Assembly: GCF_014132155.1 (NCBI RefSeq)
Contig: NZ_BLJQ01000001.1
Coordinates: forward strand, 310,001-374,000
Length of the DNA stretch: 64,000 bases
Direction: 5' to 3'
Origin: Gluconobacter sp. Gdi
Lineage (GTDB): Bacteria; Pseudomonadota; Alphaproteobacteria; Acetobacterales; Acetobacteraceae
Position numbers and translations under genes: made by a program. Below are positions 24,509-32,854 of the stretch, in pieces. The first letter of the stretch is position 1, and every line of letters starts with the position of its first letter. The notes beneath the pieces were generated by a model that was not told the origin of the DNA, did no database searches, and worked only from the letters and a program-made list of their open reading frames with translations.

Positions 24509-27075
24509 GGAAACTCACTGGCGCGCTCATCGGGGTCATCGTTGCCTTCGTGGGCGTCAGCATTGCTGCACATGAGCTGATTGATCAGGATGTGCTGCGC
24601 CAGCGTGTGGCCGAGGCTCTGAAAAAAGAGACGGGTCTTTCGATGGTGGTGAAAAGCTCCACCATCCAGATCCTGCCATGGCCGTCTTTCGAGGCGCGCA
24701 ATCTGGTGTTGCAGCGCCCGGGCCAGGCGCCGGTGTTTCAGGCCAGGACCGTGCATGCGGGTCTTTCCGTTCTGGCGCTTCTTCACCGCGAGGTCCGATT
24801 TCAGGATTTCGTAGTGGATGGCGCCACGCTCTCCCTGGAGCGCGATGCGGACGGGAATGCCAACTGGACGTTCAGTCAGCCATCGCGTTCAGACGCAGGG
24901 GGCGCAGAGGCCCCGTTGCCGGTTCGACAGCATGTTGGTGAGCGCGTGCAGGCTCACTGGGATCTTTCTCTGGATGCGCTACATCTAACGAACAGCGCAG
25001 TGAGCTGGCGCGATCAGGCTCAGAAAATGAGCGGTAGCTTCCAGATTGGCACGATGGATCTGGCTGGTCTGCGAAGCCAAAGCCCGTGGATCAATTTGCA
25101 GGGGAGCCACGGCGGAACCCCCTTCACGGTGCAGGGGCATGTGGGTGATCTGGCGCTTCTGCGCTCTGGCGCAAAGCCATGGACTTTCAGCCTGGGTTCG
25201 ACGCTTGGAACGGATGCCAACCGCGACTGGCTGAATGTGGACGGTCAGATTCATGATGCATCGAATCTGCGCGGCCTCGTTCTGACTGCGCAGGGAGAAT
25301 GGCCTAACCTGCAGGATGCTCATCGCCTGTTTCCTCATGCCAGCCTGCCTGACATGCGTGGACTTGGTGGAGACATCACGGTGCAGGGTGATGCCGGGCA
25401 GGTGGCGAATGCGACCTGGACCGAAAAGGCGCGGGCCTTACTGGCGAGTCTGGCACCCAGCCGCATCCATCTGCATGTTGCGGGTCTGACAGTTCATGAA
25501 ACAGCGGTCAGTAATCTGCACCTTGATGCCGATGCAGCGTCTGCGCCTCTTTCCGTGGCGGCAGATGTGCTGTGGCGCGATACGGGCTGGAGAATTCTTG
25601 GTAAAGCCGGGACCCTCGAGCAGGTGGATCTCGCAAGACGTGATCATTTCCATACGGAAGTGCCTGTCGAGGCTGAACTGCGGTCCATGCCGCTGTCTCT
25701 GTCCACCGCGTTGAATGTTGAAGGCGCGACGCCGCCCATTAATGCTCAGGATGATGCCAAAGTCACGGTCTCCGGCACTGTAGGAACTGAGAAGAGTCAT
25801 CTTGTAGTGCAGGGCGGCGCTAAGGCGCTTCATCTGCCGCGCGTTCTTTTGCATGACGTTTCGCTTCAGGGCACGGTCAGCAGCAAAGGGCTGAGTGAAG
25901 CCACGCTGGATGATATGGCTTTCAAGAGCCGCGAGGCAGACTTTGATGGCGCCCTTCATCTTCTGACTGATGAAAACTCTACGCCGCTACTCAATGGGCA
26001 TCTGCACGCAACCCAGCTTGATCTCGATGCGCTGAGAGATGTCTGGCTGAAGGATGCGAAAGCTGCTCAGCAGCCTGCGAAAGCTCCGCCTGCACCTATT
26101 CCGGGAGCGACGGGGACCGTAGAAAAAGCAGCGACACAGCCTGTTCAGATGCAGGACCAGTCTTCTGTTCCCGCCGTGTCTGACGCAGGTGTTGTGGAGA
26201 GTGCGGCTGTGCCTTCATGGGTCAAGCGTCTGCGAGCCCAGGACCTTGACCTTCATCTGACGCTCGACCGGGTTGTGTTCTATGGACATGACTACACCAA
26301 CCTTGCCACGCACCTGACCCTGTCAGACGGTCATCTGCGCCTTGAGCCAATTTCCGGACAAGGCCAAGGGCTGACCCTGTCGGGACAGGCGGATCTGGAT
26401 GCATCCCATCTGCCAGTCACAACTCATTTGACGTTCCAGCCTTTGGTACTCCCGATCGGTCTTCTGGAAGAGGGCCTGGGGCTGCCATTGCTGCTTCAGG
26501 GGCCAGTCCAGCTTGTGGGGGAAGTGTCCGGTCAGGGTCAGACGGCTGAGGATCTGCGGCAATCTTTGAGCGGGCATCTGGGCGTCTCCATGGTAGACGG
26601 GAAAGTGGACAGCCAGATCCTGGGCCGCATTGCTGGCCCCGGCGCGGATTCCCTTCTGGGAAGCGGAGTGCGGCCACTGCGTTGTATCGGTCTGCACATG
26701 GCGCTTGCCAACGATACGGCCACGCTGGACACGATTGGGCTCCAGTCTGGCCGGTTCTCTACGGCTGGGCATGGTGAGGTCCGTCTGGGATCACAGGAAA
26801 TCCAGTTGCATCTCGTGCCCAGTATCGACTTCGAAGGCGCCGGTGCTTCCACCCCTGTTATCGTAACGGGCACCTTGTCTGCGCCACAGGCGAAGCAGGA
26901 CAGGGATGCCGGTGGCCGATTCCAGCTTTCGATTGGTGGGGAAGCCCCGGCTGATCCCTGCACAGCCGCGCTTGCGGCTGCCCGTGAAGGACAGGCTGGA
27001 CCGCCGCCGTCCGAGCAGTCTCATCATCACAACAAAGCGGGTGACATTCTGCGCGCGCTGGGAGTTCTCCATTGA
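24505..27075 (+). CDS. AsmA family protein
   Basis: An 856-residue inner-membrane anchored protein with a large periplasmic region. The N-terminal AsmA domain shows a membrane segment (3-22) followed by LRQRVAEALKKETGLSMVV and ILPWPSFEARNLVLQRP. The C-terminal AsmA block includes GQTAEDLRQSLSGHLGVSMVDGKV. A Pro/Ala-rich linker lies near residues 520-570. AsmA-like proteins are implicated in lipid transport to and assembly of the outer membrane. The start overlaps rluC and the stop overlaps the ATP12 gene. Confidence 0.88.
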   Translation: MRKLTGALIGVIVAFVGVSIAAHELIDQDVLRQRVAEALKKETGLSMVVKSSTIQILPWPSFEARNLVLQRPGQAPVFQARTVHAGLSVLALLHREVRFQDFVVDGATLSLERDADGNANWTFSQPSRSDAGGAEAPLPVRQHVGERVQAHWDLSLDALHLTNSAVSWRDQAQKMSGSFQIGTMDLAGLRSQSPWINLQGSHGGTPFTVQGHVGDLALLRSGAKPWTFSLGSTLGTDANRDWLNVDGQIHDASNLRGLVLTAQGEWPNLQDAHRLFPHASLPDMRGLGGDITVQGDAGQVANATWTEKARALLASLAPSRIHLHVAGLTVHETAVSNLHLDADAASAPLSVAADVLWRDTGWRILGKAGTLEQVDLARRDHFHTEVPVEAELRSMPLSLSTALNVEGATPPINAQDDAKVTVSGTVGTEKSHLVVQGGAKALHLPRVLLHDVSLQGTVSSKGLSEATLDDMAFKSREADFDGALHLLTDENSTPLLNGHLHATQLDLDALRDVWLKDAKAAQQPAKAPPAPIPGATGTVEKAATQPVQMQDQSSVPAVSDAGVVESAAVPSWVKRLRAQDLDLHLTLDRVVFYGHDYTNLATHLTLSDGHLRLEPISGQGQGLTLSGQADLDASHLPVTTHLTFQPLVLPIGLLEEGLGLPLLLQGPVQLVGEVSGQGQTAEDLRQSLSGHLGVSMVDGKVDSQILGRIAGPGADSLLGSGVRPLRCIGLHMALANDTATLDTIGLQSGRFSTAGHGEVRLGSQEIQLHLVPSIDFEGAGASTPVIVTGTLSAPQAKQDRDAGGRFQLSIGGEAPADPCTAALAAAREGQAGPPPSEQSHHHNKAGDILRALGVLH

Positions 27076-27761
27076 GCAGCCGCAAACGATTCTGGCAGAG
27101 CGTTTCAGTCGGGGAGCGCGACGGGTTATTCTCTCCTGAGTTGGACGGGCGGCCTATCCGGCTTCCTCAGGGAACTGTACTGGCCGTTGCCTCGCAGTCC
27201 CTGGCGCAAGCGATTGCGGCAGAATGGGAGGCTATTCCAAAGGATGCCTCCTTTACGCCTGAACAACTCTCCATGACCCGTATTGCCGGAACCATGATCG
27301 AGCGGATTCGCCCGGATCTGATTGAGGCGCGGGAAGCCCTTCTACGATTGGGCCTGGATGACGGGCTCTGCTATCGCAAAGGACCAGCCGATTCGACAGT
27401 TGAGCGTGTCTTTGCCTGGCTGGCGACGCAGGGCATTCGTCCGGAAGTAACAGACGGACTTATGCCTGTAACGCAGTCTGGCGATTACGTGACGGGGCTG
27501 GAGCGTCTGCTGTCTCAGCAAGGGGAAGCGGAACTTGCGGCATTGGGTGTGCTGACACAGTGCTTTGGAAGTCTTCTGCTGTCTCTGGCGCTGGTTTACG
27601 ATGCGATCAGTCTGGAGGAGGCGGTTTTTGTCGCAAATGCTGATGAATGGCAGCAGCTTCTGGTCTGGGGACAGGACGATGAGCTGATTCGCATCATCGC
27701 AATTCGGGAAAAAGATGCTGCGGAAACCGTTCAGTTTCTAAAGTTGGCCCGAAACACCTGA
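27072..27761 (+). CDS. ATP12-family F1-ATPase assembly chaperone
   Basis: A 229-residue ATP12 homolog. The family pattern is SRKRFWQSVSVGERDGLFSPELDGRPIRLP at the N-terminus (an F/W-V motif then LDGRPIKTP-like), QAIAAEWEAI, MTRIAGTMIERI and LCYRK. In mitochondria ATP12 holds F1 alpha subunits during assembly; alphaproteobacterial homologs are presumed to do the same. The start is a TTG overlapping the asmA stop, with GGGAG about 8 bases upstream, so translation depends on the upstream gene. The ATP synthase genes are not in the window. Confidence 0.9.
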   Translation: MSSRKRFWQSVSVGERDGLFSPELDGRPIRLPQGTVLAVASQSLAQAIAAEWEAIPKDASFTPEQLSMTRIAGTMIERIRPDLIEAREALLRLGLDDGLCYRKGPADSTVERVFAWLATQGIRPEVTDGLMPVTQSGDYVTGLERLLSQQGEAELAALGVLTQCFGSLLLSLALVYDAISLEEAVFVANADEWQQLLVWGQDDELIRIIAIREKDAAETVQFLKLARNT

Positions 27762-27901
27762 TTTCCCGGTTTAGGGCATGATCTTGCCATAATCGGGGCG
27801 CATCTGGCGCTGTGACAGAACGAGATGATTAGTGACTGGCTTCCACGGGGAGTTATGGCGCAGTTTCCGCTCTGTCCTGCAATGTCAGAGTCGAGGAAGA
27901 T

Positions 27902-28030
27902 ATGTCGGTATCCGTCAGTCGTCCCATGCGTCACATGGGTACACGTCTTGTAGCAAAGTGCTCCATGGGGGCATGGCTTCTGCTAGCTGCAACGCCGATT
28001 ATTGTCGTGGTCTGCGCTATTCACGGTTGA
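27902..28030 (+). CDS. Possible 42-residue membrane microprotein
   Basis: A short frame in the 390-base gap between the ATP12 gene and ispDF. It has a basic N-terminus (MSVSVSRPMRHMGTR) and one hydrophobic helix (MGAWLLLAATPIIVVVCAI) ending HG. GAGGAAG lies five bases before the ATG. The layout is that of a single-pass small protein, but there is no homology evidence. The rest of this gap holds only the ispDF terminator. Confidence 0.4.
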   Translation: MSVSVSRPMRHMGTRLVAKCSMGAWLLLAATPIIVVVCAIHG

Positions 28031-28084
28031 GACGCGGCTGATTGGGCCTGAGAACCTGTCAGGCTTATCTTTTTTACTGTGACA

Positions 28085-28119
28085 TAAAAAAGCCCACTCT
28101 CCACGATGAAGAATGGGCT
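28085..28119 (-). terminator. Intrinsic terminator of ispDF
   Basis: On the minus strand, a 10-bp stem with one G-U pair (28110-28119 with 28091-28100) and a 9-base loop is followed directly by six U residues. It begins about 30 bases past the ispDF stop. Confidence 0.88.
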
Positions 28120-28151
28120 CTGGAATTTTTCCCGAAAGTAAACTCGGACGT

Positions 28152-29318
28152 TCAGGCGTCTCCGTTATCCGGCACCATAATGCTGACGGCAGCAGTCGCT
28201 GCAATCCCTTCTTCGCGGCCTGTGAAGCCGAGACGCTCGGACGTGGTGGCCTTCACGGAGATACGGCTGACATTCACTTGCAGCAGCTCTGCCAGACGGT
28301 CCTGCATCGCCTTGGCATGAGGGCCGATTTTCGGGCGTTCGCAGATCAGAGTGATGTCCGCGTTGACGAGGAAGCCGCCACGGGCACGGATACGTTCGCC
28401 CGCATGAACCAGGAAGCGGGCGGAATCCATGTCTTTCCACTCGTTGTCCGTTGGTGGGAAATGACGCCCAATGTCGCCCTCAGCCAGCGCACCATAAATG
28501 GCGTCACATAGCGTATGGATGCCGACATCGGCGTCTGAATGACCGGCCAGACCCTTCGTATGGGGAACTTCAATACCGCAGAGGATCAGCTTGCGGCCTT
28601 CCTCGAATGCGTGGACGTCATAGCCAAGCCCAACGCGGGGCAGCAGGTTGCCGTCGATTACACCTTCAAGACGCATCAGATCCTCCGCAACTGTCAGTTT
28701 GATATTGTTGTCCGAGCCCTGAACGATTGCGACCGGATGGCCTGCATGTTCCAGTAATGCGGCATCATCGGTGCGGGCATCACGTTGGGTTCGGTGAAGT
28801 TCGAGCAGGGTCGGGAAGTGAAAGCCCTGCGGGGTCTGTGCGCGCCACAGGCCTTCACGGGAGACGGTATCGACAATGATCCCGTTTTCTACTTTCTTGA
28901 TCGTATCGCTGACCGCAACGGCTGGGATAACACCGGCATGGGCCTTCAGTGCTTCAATGACGTTTTGAACCACCTCGGGAGGGACGCAGGGGCGTGCTCC
29001 GTCATGGACAAGCACGAGATCCGGGGGCTCTGCCAGATTAGCGAGCGTTTCCAGTCCGTTGCGTACACTGTCATGACGCTCTGCGCCGCCTGATACAGGC
29101 GGCAGAACATTCAGCCCGGCCAGACTGTCAGCCAGCAGTGGGTCATCTCCTACGGGAAGCAGGATGTCCACGTGTGGAAGCAGAGCTTCAGCGGCACGGC
29201 GGATGACGGGTTTTCCCCGCAGCATCCGGAATTGCTTGCTGGAGCCCTCACCTTCGGGCGAGCCAGCTGCAAAGCGCCGGCCACGACCGGCGGCGAGAAG
29301 AAGGGCAGCAATACGCAT
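28152..29318 (-). CDS. ispDF: Bifunctional IspD/IspF of the MEP isoprenoid pathway
   Basis: A 388-residue fusion. The N-terminal IspD half makes CDP-methylerythritol from MEP and CTP ([13 protein letters not shown] nucleotide-binding loop, [11 protein letters not shown], and [13 protein letters not shown]). The C-terminal IspF half forms the cyclic diphosphate ([13 protein letters not shown] metal-binding Dx[16 protein letters not shown], and [16 protein letters not shown]). Such fusions are typical of Alphaproteobacteria. The ATG at 29318 starts directly on the IspD core; the TTG 36 bases upstream adds only a basic leader. No strong ribosome-binding site is visible for either. Confidence 0.95.
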   Translation of the reverse strand: MRIAALLLAAGRGRRFAAGSPEGEGSSKQFRMLRGKPVIRRAAEALLPHVDILLPVGDDPLLADSLAGLNVLPPVSGGAERHDSVRNGLETLANLAEPPDLVLVHDGARPCVPPEVVQNVIEALKAHAGVIPAVAVSDTIKKVENGIIVDTVSREGLWRAQTPQGFHFPTLLELHRTQRDARTDDAALLEHAGHPVAIVQGSDNNIKLTVAEDLMRLEGVIDGNLLPRVGLGYDVHAFEEGRKLILCGIEVPHTKGLAGHSDADVGIHTLCDAIYGALAEGDIGRHFPPTDNEWKDMDSARFLVHAGERIRARGGFLVNADITLICERPKIGPHAKAMQDRLAELLQVNVSRISVKATTSERLGFTGREEGIAATAAVSIMVPDNGDA

Positions 29319-29369
29319 GCGCGCAGGAATGGGCTGCCGGGCGCGCAACGTCAAGGGTGGTGTCAGGAG

Positions 29370-29843
29370 TTAGTGCAGCAGCCCGGCTTCGTGGGGGCTG
29401 TCGAGGCTGAACGTGGGGATATGCACGTCAAAGCGCTGGCCTGAAACAGGCTCGAGCATGTGGTACGTGCCGCGCATGAAACCGCTTGGCGTGGTGAGCA
29501 TGGCGCCAGACGTATAATCATACTGGTCTTTCGAACCGATGATGGGCTGTTCGCCGACAACGCCATCTCCGTGAACATGCTCGGTCCGCCCGAGGCCATC
29601 CACGATTTCCCAACTGCGGGAAATCAGCTGGAAGGTGTCCTCCCGGCCATTTTCGATGCAGATATGATAAGCCCACGCAAACCGGTGGTCTTCCGGCTGG
29701 GACTGGTCGTCCAGCCAGAACGTGCGGACGGTTACGGTCACGTCGTCCGTGATCTGGCTGAAACGGGGGGCGTTTTCCATGGCTTCGGCCATTGCCGCTT
29801 CCGGATCAGCCAGGAGATGGGGTTGGGATGACTTGTCAGGCAT
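29370..29843 (-). CDS. apaG: ApaG domain protein
   Basis: A 157-residue protein with an Fn3-like ApaG domain (about 30-155). VTVTVRTFWLDDQS, RFAWAYHICIENGR, SRSWEIVDGLGR, GVVGEQPIIGSKDQYDYTSG and GFMRGTYHML are family blocks. The GxGxxG-like loop is VVGEQP. The role is debated: it is linked to cobalt resistance in Salmonella, with possible nucleotide binding. It lies upstream of ispDF and downstream of metZ on the same strand. Confidence 0.93.
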   Translation of the reverse strand: MPDKSSQPHLLADPEAAMAEAMENAPRFSQITDDVTVTVRTFWLDDQSQPEDHRFAWAYHICIENGREDTFQLISRSWEIVDGLGRTEHVHGDGVVGEQPIIGSKDQYDYTSGAMLTTPSGFMRGTYHMLEPVSGQRFDVHIPTFSLDSPHEAGLLH

Positions 29844-29884
29844 AACGCCATTCTAATGTCATCCCGCGCCTTTGTCAGGAAAAC

Positions 29885-31078
29885 TTATTTTGCAGCGTGA
29901 GCAGCAGCGGCACCGGCGGTGACGTCTGCAATCAGATCGGCTGCATCTTCCAGACCAACGGAAAGACGAATCACGCCGTCAGTGATGCCCAGACGTGCGC
30001 GTTCATCTTCGCCAACACGCATATGCGTCGTGGTTGCCGGATGCGTGGCCAGGCTGCGGGCGTCACCCAAATTGTTGGAAATTGCGATGAGGCCGAAGGC
30101 GTTGAGGCATGCGAAAGCGCCGGCCTTACCGTTTTCGACTTCGAAAGCGACGAGAGATCCACCGTTGCTCATTTGCTTCTGAGCAAGTTCATGCTGCGGA
30201 TGATCGCTACGGCCGGGATAGCGGACATTCACGACGCCCGGCAGGCCAGCAAGTGCATCTGCGACATCTGCAGCATTGCGCGCCATGGCTTCGGTCCGAA
30301 GCTTGAGAGTTTCCAGCCCCTTCAGCAGCACCCATGCATTGAACGGAGACAGCGCGTTGCCCGTGTTGCGGGTGAAGGGCTGCAGGGTCTCCTTGATCCA
30401 TTTGTCGCTGCCCAGAACAGCGCCACCCAGAACACGGCCCTGACCATCAATGTGCTTCGTGCAGGAATACAGCACGACGTCAGCACCAAGCTTGAGGGGA
30501 GACTGTCCGATGGGGGAAGCAAACACGTTGTCCACCATCAGCAGCGCGCCTGCCTTGTGAGCAAGGTCTGCAATGCGCTGGATATCGAGAACGTCCAGCA
30601 TTGGGTTGGACGGGCTTTCAATCAGAACAGCGGCTGTCGGGCGGGACAGCGCGCGCTCCCATGCCTCATAGTCATCACCATCGACTAGTTCCGTCTCAAT
30701 GCCGTAGCGCGGCAGCAGGCTGGTGACGATCCAGTAACAGGACCCAAAGATGGCGCGAGATGCGACAACGCGCTCCCCAGTTTTCACATGGGCCAGAAGA
30801 GCCGAAGAAACGGCACCCATGCCTGTAGAAGTCGCGATGCAGGCTTCCGCACCTTCGAGCAGAGCTAGGCGCTCCTGAAGCGTGTCAACAGTGGGGTTGC
30901 CGAAGCGGGAGTACTGGAAGTGCTCAACGTCACCCGTAAACGTCGCCGCAGCCTGTTCAGCGCTATCGTAGACAAAGCCGGATGTCAGGAAAATGGCTTC
31001 GGACGTTTCACCGAATTCAGTGCGGTTCGGTGCGTCGTGCAGGAGACGGGTGGCAGTACGCCAGTTTTCTGAAGACAT
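29885..31078 (-). CDS. metZ: O-succinylhomoserine sulfhydrylase
   Basis: A PLP enzyme of the Cys/Met metabolism family that converts an activated homoserine plus sulfide to homocysteine. The 397-residue protein shows SRFGNPTVDTLQERLALLEGAE, the PLP-stacking region ATSTGMGAV, LIESPSNPMLDV, and the Schiff-base Lys208 in YSCTKHIDGQGRVLGG, the MetZ variant of the signature. GNALSPFNAWVLLKGLETL also fits. O-acetylhomoserine as substrate cannot be excluded. GGAGGG lies ten bases before the ATG. A SAM-II-like riboswitch lies in the leader, so high S-adenosylmethionine should lower expression. Confidence 0.95.
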   Translation of the reverse strand: MSSENWRTATRLLHDAPNRTEFGETSEAIFLTSGFVYDSAEQAAATFTGDVEHFQYSRFGNPTVDTLQERLALLEGAEACIATSTGMGAVSSALLAHVKTGERVVASRAIFGSCYWIVTSLLPRYGIETELVDGDDYEAWERALSRPTAAVLIESPSNPMLDVLDIQRIADLAHKAGALLMVDNVFASPIGQSPLKLGADVVLYSCTKHIDGQGRVLGGAVLGSDKWIKETLQPFTRNTGNALSPFNAWVLLKGLETLKLRTEAMARNAADVADALAGLPGVVNVRYPGRSDHPQHELAQKQMSNGGSLVAFEVENGKAGAFACLNAFGLIAISNNLGDARSLATHPATTTHMRVGEDERARLGITDGVIRLSVGLEDAADLIADVTAGAAAAHAAK

Positions 31079-31169
31079 AAATCAGTCCCTCCATAAGGTT
31101 TCCACCCAGACAGGCGGAAAGCATGTGGCGGGCCGTGGAAGTCCTGGGAAATCTTGGATGGAAAACCGC

Positions 31170-31231
31170 AGGGCCTCTTTAGCGCAATTATTTATCCTCG
31201 CCGCAAGCCGGCCGCTCAAATCACGAGGATG
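31170..31231 (-). promoter_or_regulatory. SAM-II (SAM_alpha)-like riboswitch in the metZ leader
   Basis: On the minus strand the leader has a 7-bp P1 (ATCCTCG at 31230-31224 with CGAGGAT at 31200-31194). Its loop contains CGUGAUUUG and GGCUUGC. The 3' tail has AUAAA followed by GCUAAAGAGGCC. These conserved words in this order are the SAM-II signature. GGCC in the loop can pair with the 3' GGCC to form part of the P2 pseudoknot, although I could not fit every expected P2 pair. It lies about 90 bases upstream of the metZ start. Confidence 0.85.
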
Positions 31232-31261
31232 AAACGGTCTTTATGGCCATTTCACGAGCGG

Positions 31262-31291
31262 ACTATGGGCCGAGGAGTGGTTTTGCGTCAA
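31262..31291 (-). promoter_or_regulatory. Predicted sigma-70 promoter of metZ
   Basis: On the minus strand TTGACG (31291-31286) and CATAGT (31267-31262) are 18 bases apart, just upstream of the riboswitch. Transcription would start near 31255, leaving about 25 bases before P1. Confidence 0.55.
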
Positions 31292-31308
31292 CACCCCTTC
31301 GGCATGGA

Positions 31309-31337
31309 TTGCAGAGGCGCGAAGGGGGGGGTATAAG
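31309..31337 (+). promoter_or_regulatory. Predicted promoter of tRNA-Gly
   Basis: TTGCAG (31309-31314) and TATAAG (31332-31337) are separated by 17 bases, a good sigma-70 arrangement ending 10 bases before the tRNA. The spacer includes a run of eight G residues. Confidence 0.6.
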
Positions 31338-31347
31338 TAGCGACGTC

Positions 31348-31421
31348 GCGGGTGTAGTTCAATGGTAGAACGGCAGCTTCCCAAGCTGCATACGAGGGTT
31401 CGATTCCCTTCACCCGCTCCA
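31348..31421 (+). tRNA. tRNA-Gly (anticodon CCC)
   Basis: A 74-base tRNA with encoded CCA. Acceptor GCGGGTG pairs with CACCCGC. The D stem is GTTC/GAAC, the anticodon stem GCAGC/GCTGC encloses TTCCCAA, so the anticodon CCC reads GGG. The variable loop is four bases, and the T stem GAGGG/CCCTT carries the TTCGATT loop. All four stems close, including one G-T pair in the T stem. Confidence 0.97.
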
Positions 31422-31438
31422 GACTTTCCTGAAAATTG

Positions 31439-31999
31439 TCAGTTTGGCCCGTTCATTTTGGGCATGGGTGGCGCGCTGAGCGTGTCCTGATACTCATTGC
31501 CGTCCCAGATCCACTTGTCGTTCTTGCCAACGAGAAGGTCATGCATGCCTTTGTGGCGTGTGGGGAGAACGGAAATATCGCCGTTCACGGAATCCAGAAC
31601 CGTCTTCCAGCTGTCGTTATGGCGCAGATACACGGATGTGGTGCAGCCAGCAGACCCACAGAGGCGGGCCGACTGAAGCTGAACGAACAGGGCTTCATCA
31701 TTCTTGCCTGCGGATAGCGGGGCAGAGCCGACGAGCACGACCGGATGATCGTGATGCTTGGCGGCATCTTCCAGATCGTCCGTGTTCAGTTTGCGCGCAT
31801 CAATATCAAGCTGCGTGCCGGGATGGGCAGACAGGATAACCGGTGCGGCCCCTGTCCCCACGGCGTTAGCCCGACGCGTATGATGCGTCCGGTGATGTGT
31901 TGTCGCAGCGCTCACCGTTGCGGCGACCGAGAGGGCTGAGACTGTAAGCAGCGCCAGATGGCGAAGCCGGATACGGGAAAGAATCTGCTGGATCGTCAT
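31439..31999 (-). CDS. Secreted protein of unknown function
   Basis: A 186-residue exported protein with a signal peptide (about 1-31, ending VSAAT) and a His/Arg-rich mature start (THHRTHHTRR). The body includes DLEDAAKHHDHPVVLVGSAPLS and a pair of close Cys (LCGSAGCTTSVY). Near the C-terminus KNDKWIWDGNEYQD recalls short lipoprotein or adhesin-like motifs, but I do not recognise a family. It stands alone, 18 bases beyond the tRNA on the opposite strand. Confidence 0.65.
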   Translation of the reverse strand: MTIQQILSRIRLRHLALLTVSALSVAATVSAATTHHRTHHTRRANAVGTGAAPVILSAHPGTQLDIDARKLNTDDLEDAAKHHDHPVVLVGSAPLSAGKNDEALFVQLQSARLCGSAGCTTSVYLRHNDSWKTVLDSVNGDISVLPTRHKGMHDLLVGKNDKWIWDGNEYQDTLSAPPMPKMNGPN

Positions 32000-32052
32000 G
32001 ATGTTATTCTTAACACGGAATTAAGCCTGTCGATCCATTGGAGATTTCAGGT

Positions 32053-32802
32053 TTATTCGTGGCGAAGGGTAATAACCAGCACATCGCGATAGGCAGGCTT
32101 GTCTGCATCCTGTGGTGTGACGGCTGTCACGCCATGATAAACGCGATGATCGTCCACAATTGCAGCATCAAATGGCTGGGTCAGGGTGAATGATCCCAGA
32201 AGGTCTTTCTGATCATCGTGAATTGTCGTCACACCCTGCTCGACGTTGTGACGGCCGATCATCAGGACGAGCACCCAGTCTACGCCATCGCGATGCATGC
32301 CTTCCGGGGTAGGGCGCCCCTCACTGTTGGGGTTCGCTTCAATGCGGAACTGGTGAACCTCTGCGTGCCACGTTTCAGGGCGTGATTCGGATGGCGTCAG
32401 GGCGTCTGCGAATCGACCAATTGTCCGAATGGCTGCCAGCATGGCCGGATGAGTGGCGATCGTGTCTTCAATGGGCCCGAACCAGCGTTCGATGCCACCA
32501 TTAAGCAGGTTGTGATCGCGACTTTGATAATGGGGCTGATTCGGTTTGCGCGTGATGTTTGAGGAACTGACCGCAAACGTCGCATAGCGACGACGCCGAT
32601 AGCGGCCTCCATCGGCCATATAGAGATCAAGACCGAGGTTGTTCCAACTGGCGGCAAAAGTGTCCCAGTCTGTCAGGCCTTCATGCTCCAGAAGCGGACG
32701 CATGGTGTCCGCCTGGAGGAACTTGAAGCCCTTGTCAGACAGGATCGTTTCGACCCGTTGCATGGTCTGATCGAACGTGGAAGGCAGAAGTGCGTCGGTC
32801 AT
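32053..32802 (-). CDS. 2OG-Fe(II) oxygenase, PF10014 type (amino acid hydroxylase-like)
   Basis: A 249-residue protein with the pattern of the 2OG-Fe_Oxy_2 family, which includes bacterial L-isoleucine 4-hydroxylase and related free-amino-acid dioxygenases. Likely iron ligands are His170 and Asp172 (GMHRDGVDWV) and a distal His, probably His223 in VYHGVT. Arg239 in YRDVLVITLR could bind 2-oxoglutarate. Blocks RRRYATFAVSS and EVHQFRIEA also match. The substrate is unknown. It lies 52 bases downstream of ndh on the same strand. Confidence 0.85.
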   Translation of the reverse strand: MTDALLPSTFDQTMQRVETILSDKGFKFLQADTMRPLLEHEGLTDWDTFAASWNNLGLDLYMADGGRYRRRRYATFAVSSSNITRKPNQPHYQSRDHNLLNGGIERWFGPIEDTIATHPAMLAAIRTIGRFADALTPSESRPETWHAEVHQFRIEANPNSEGRPTPEGMHRDGVDWVLVLMIGRHNVEQGVTTIHDDQKDLLGSFTLTQPFDAAIVDDHRVYHGVTAVTPQDADKPAYRDVLVITLRHE

Positions 32803-32854
32803 GTCTGCTCACTTGGTGATGACAAGGCCCGACGGTCACATCTGTCGGGCAGTT

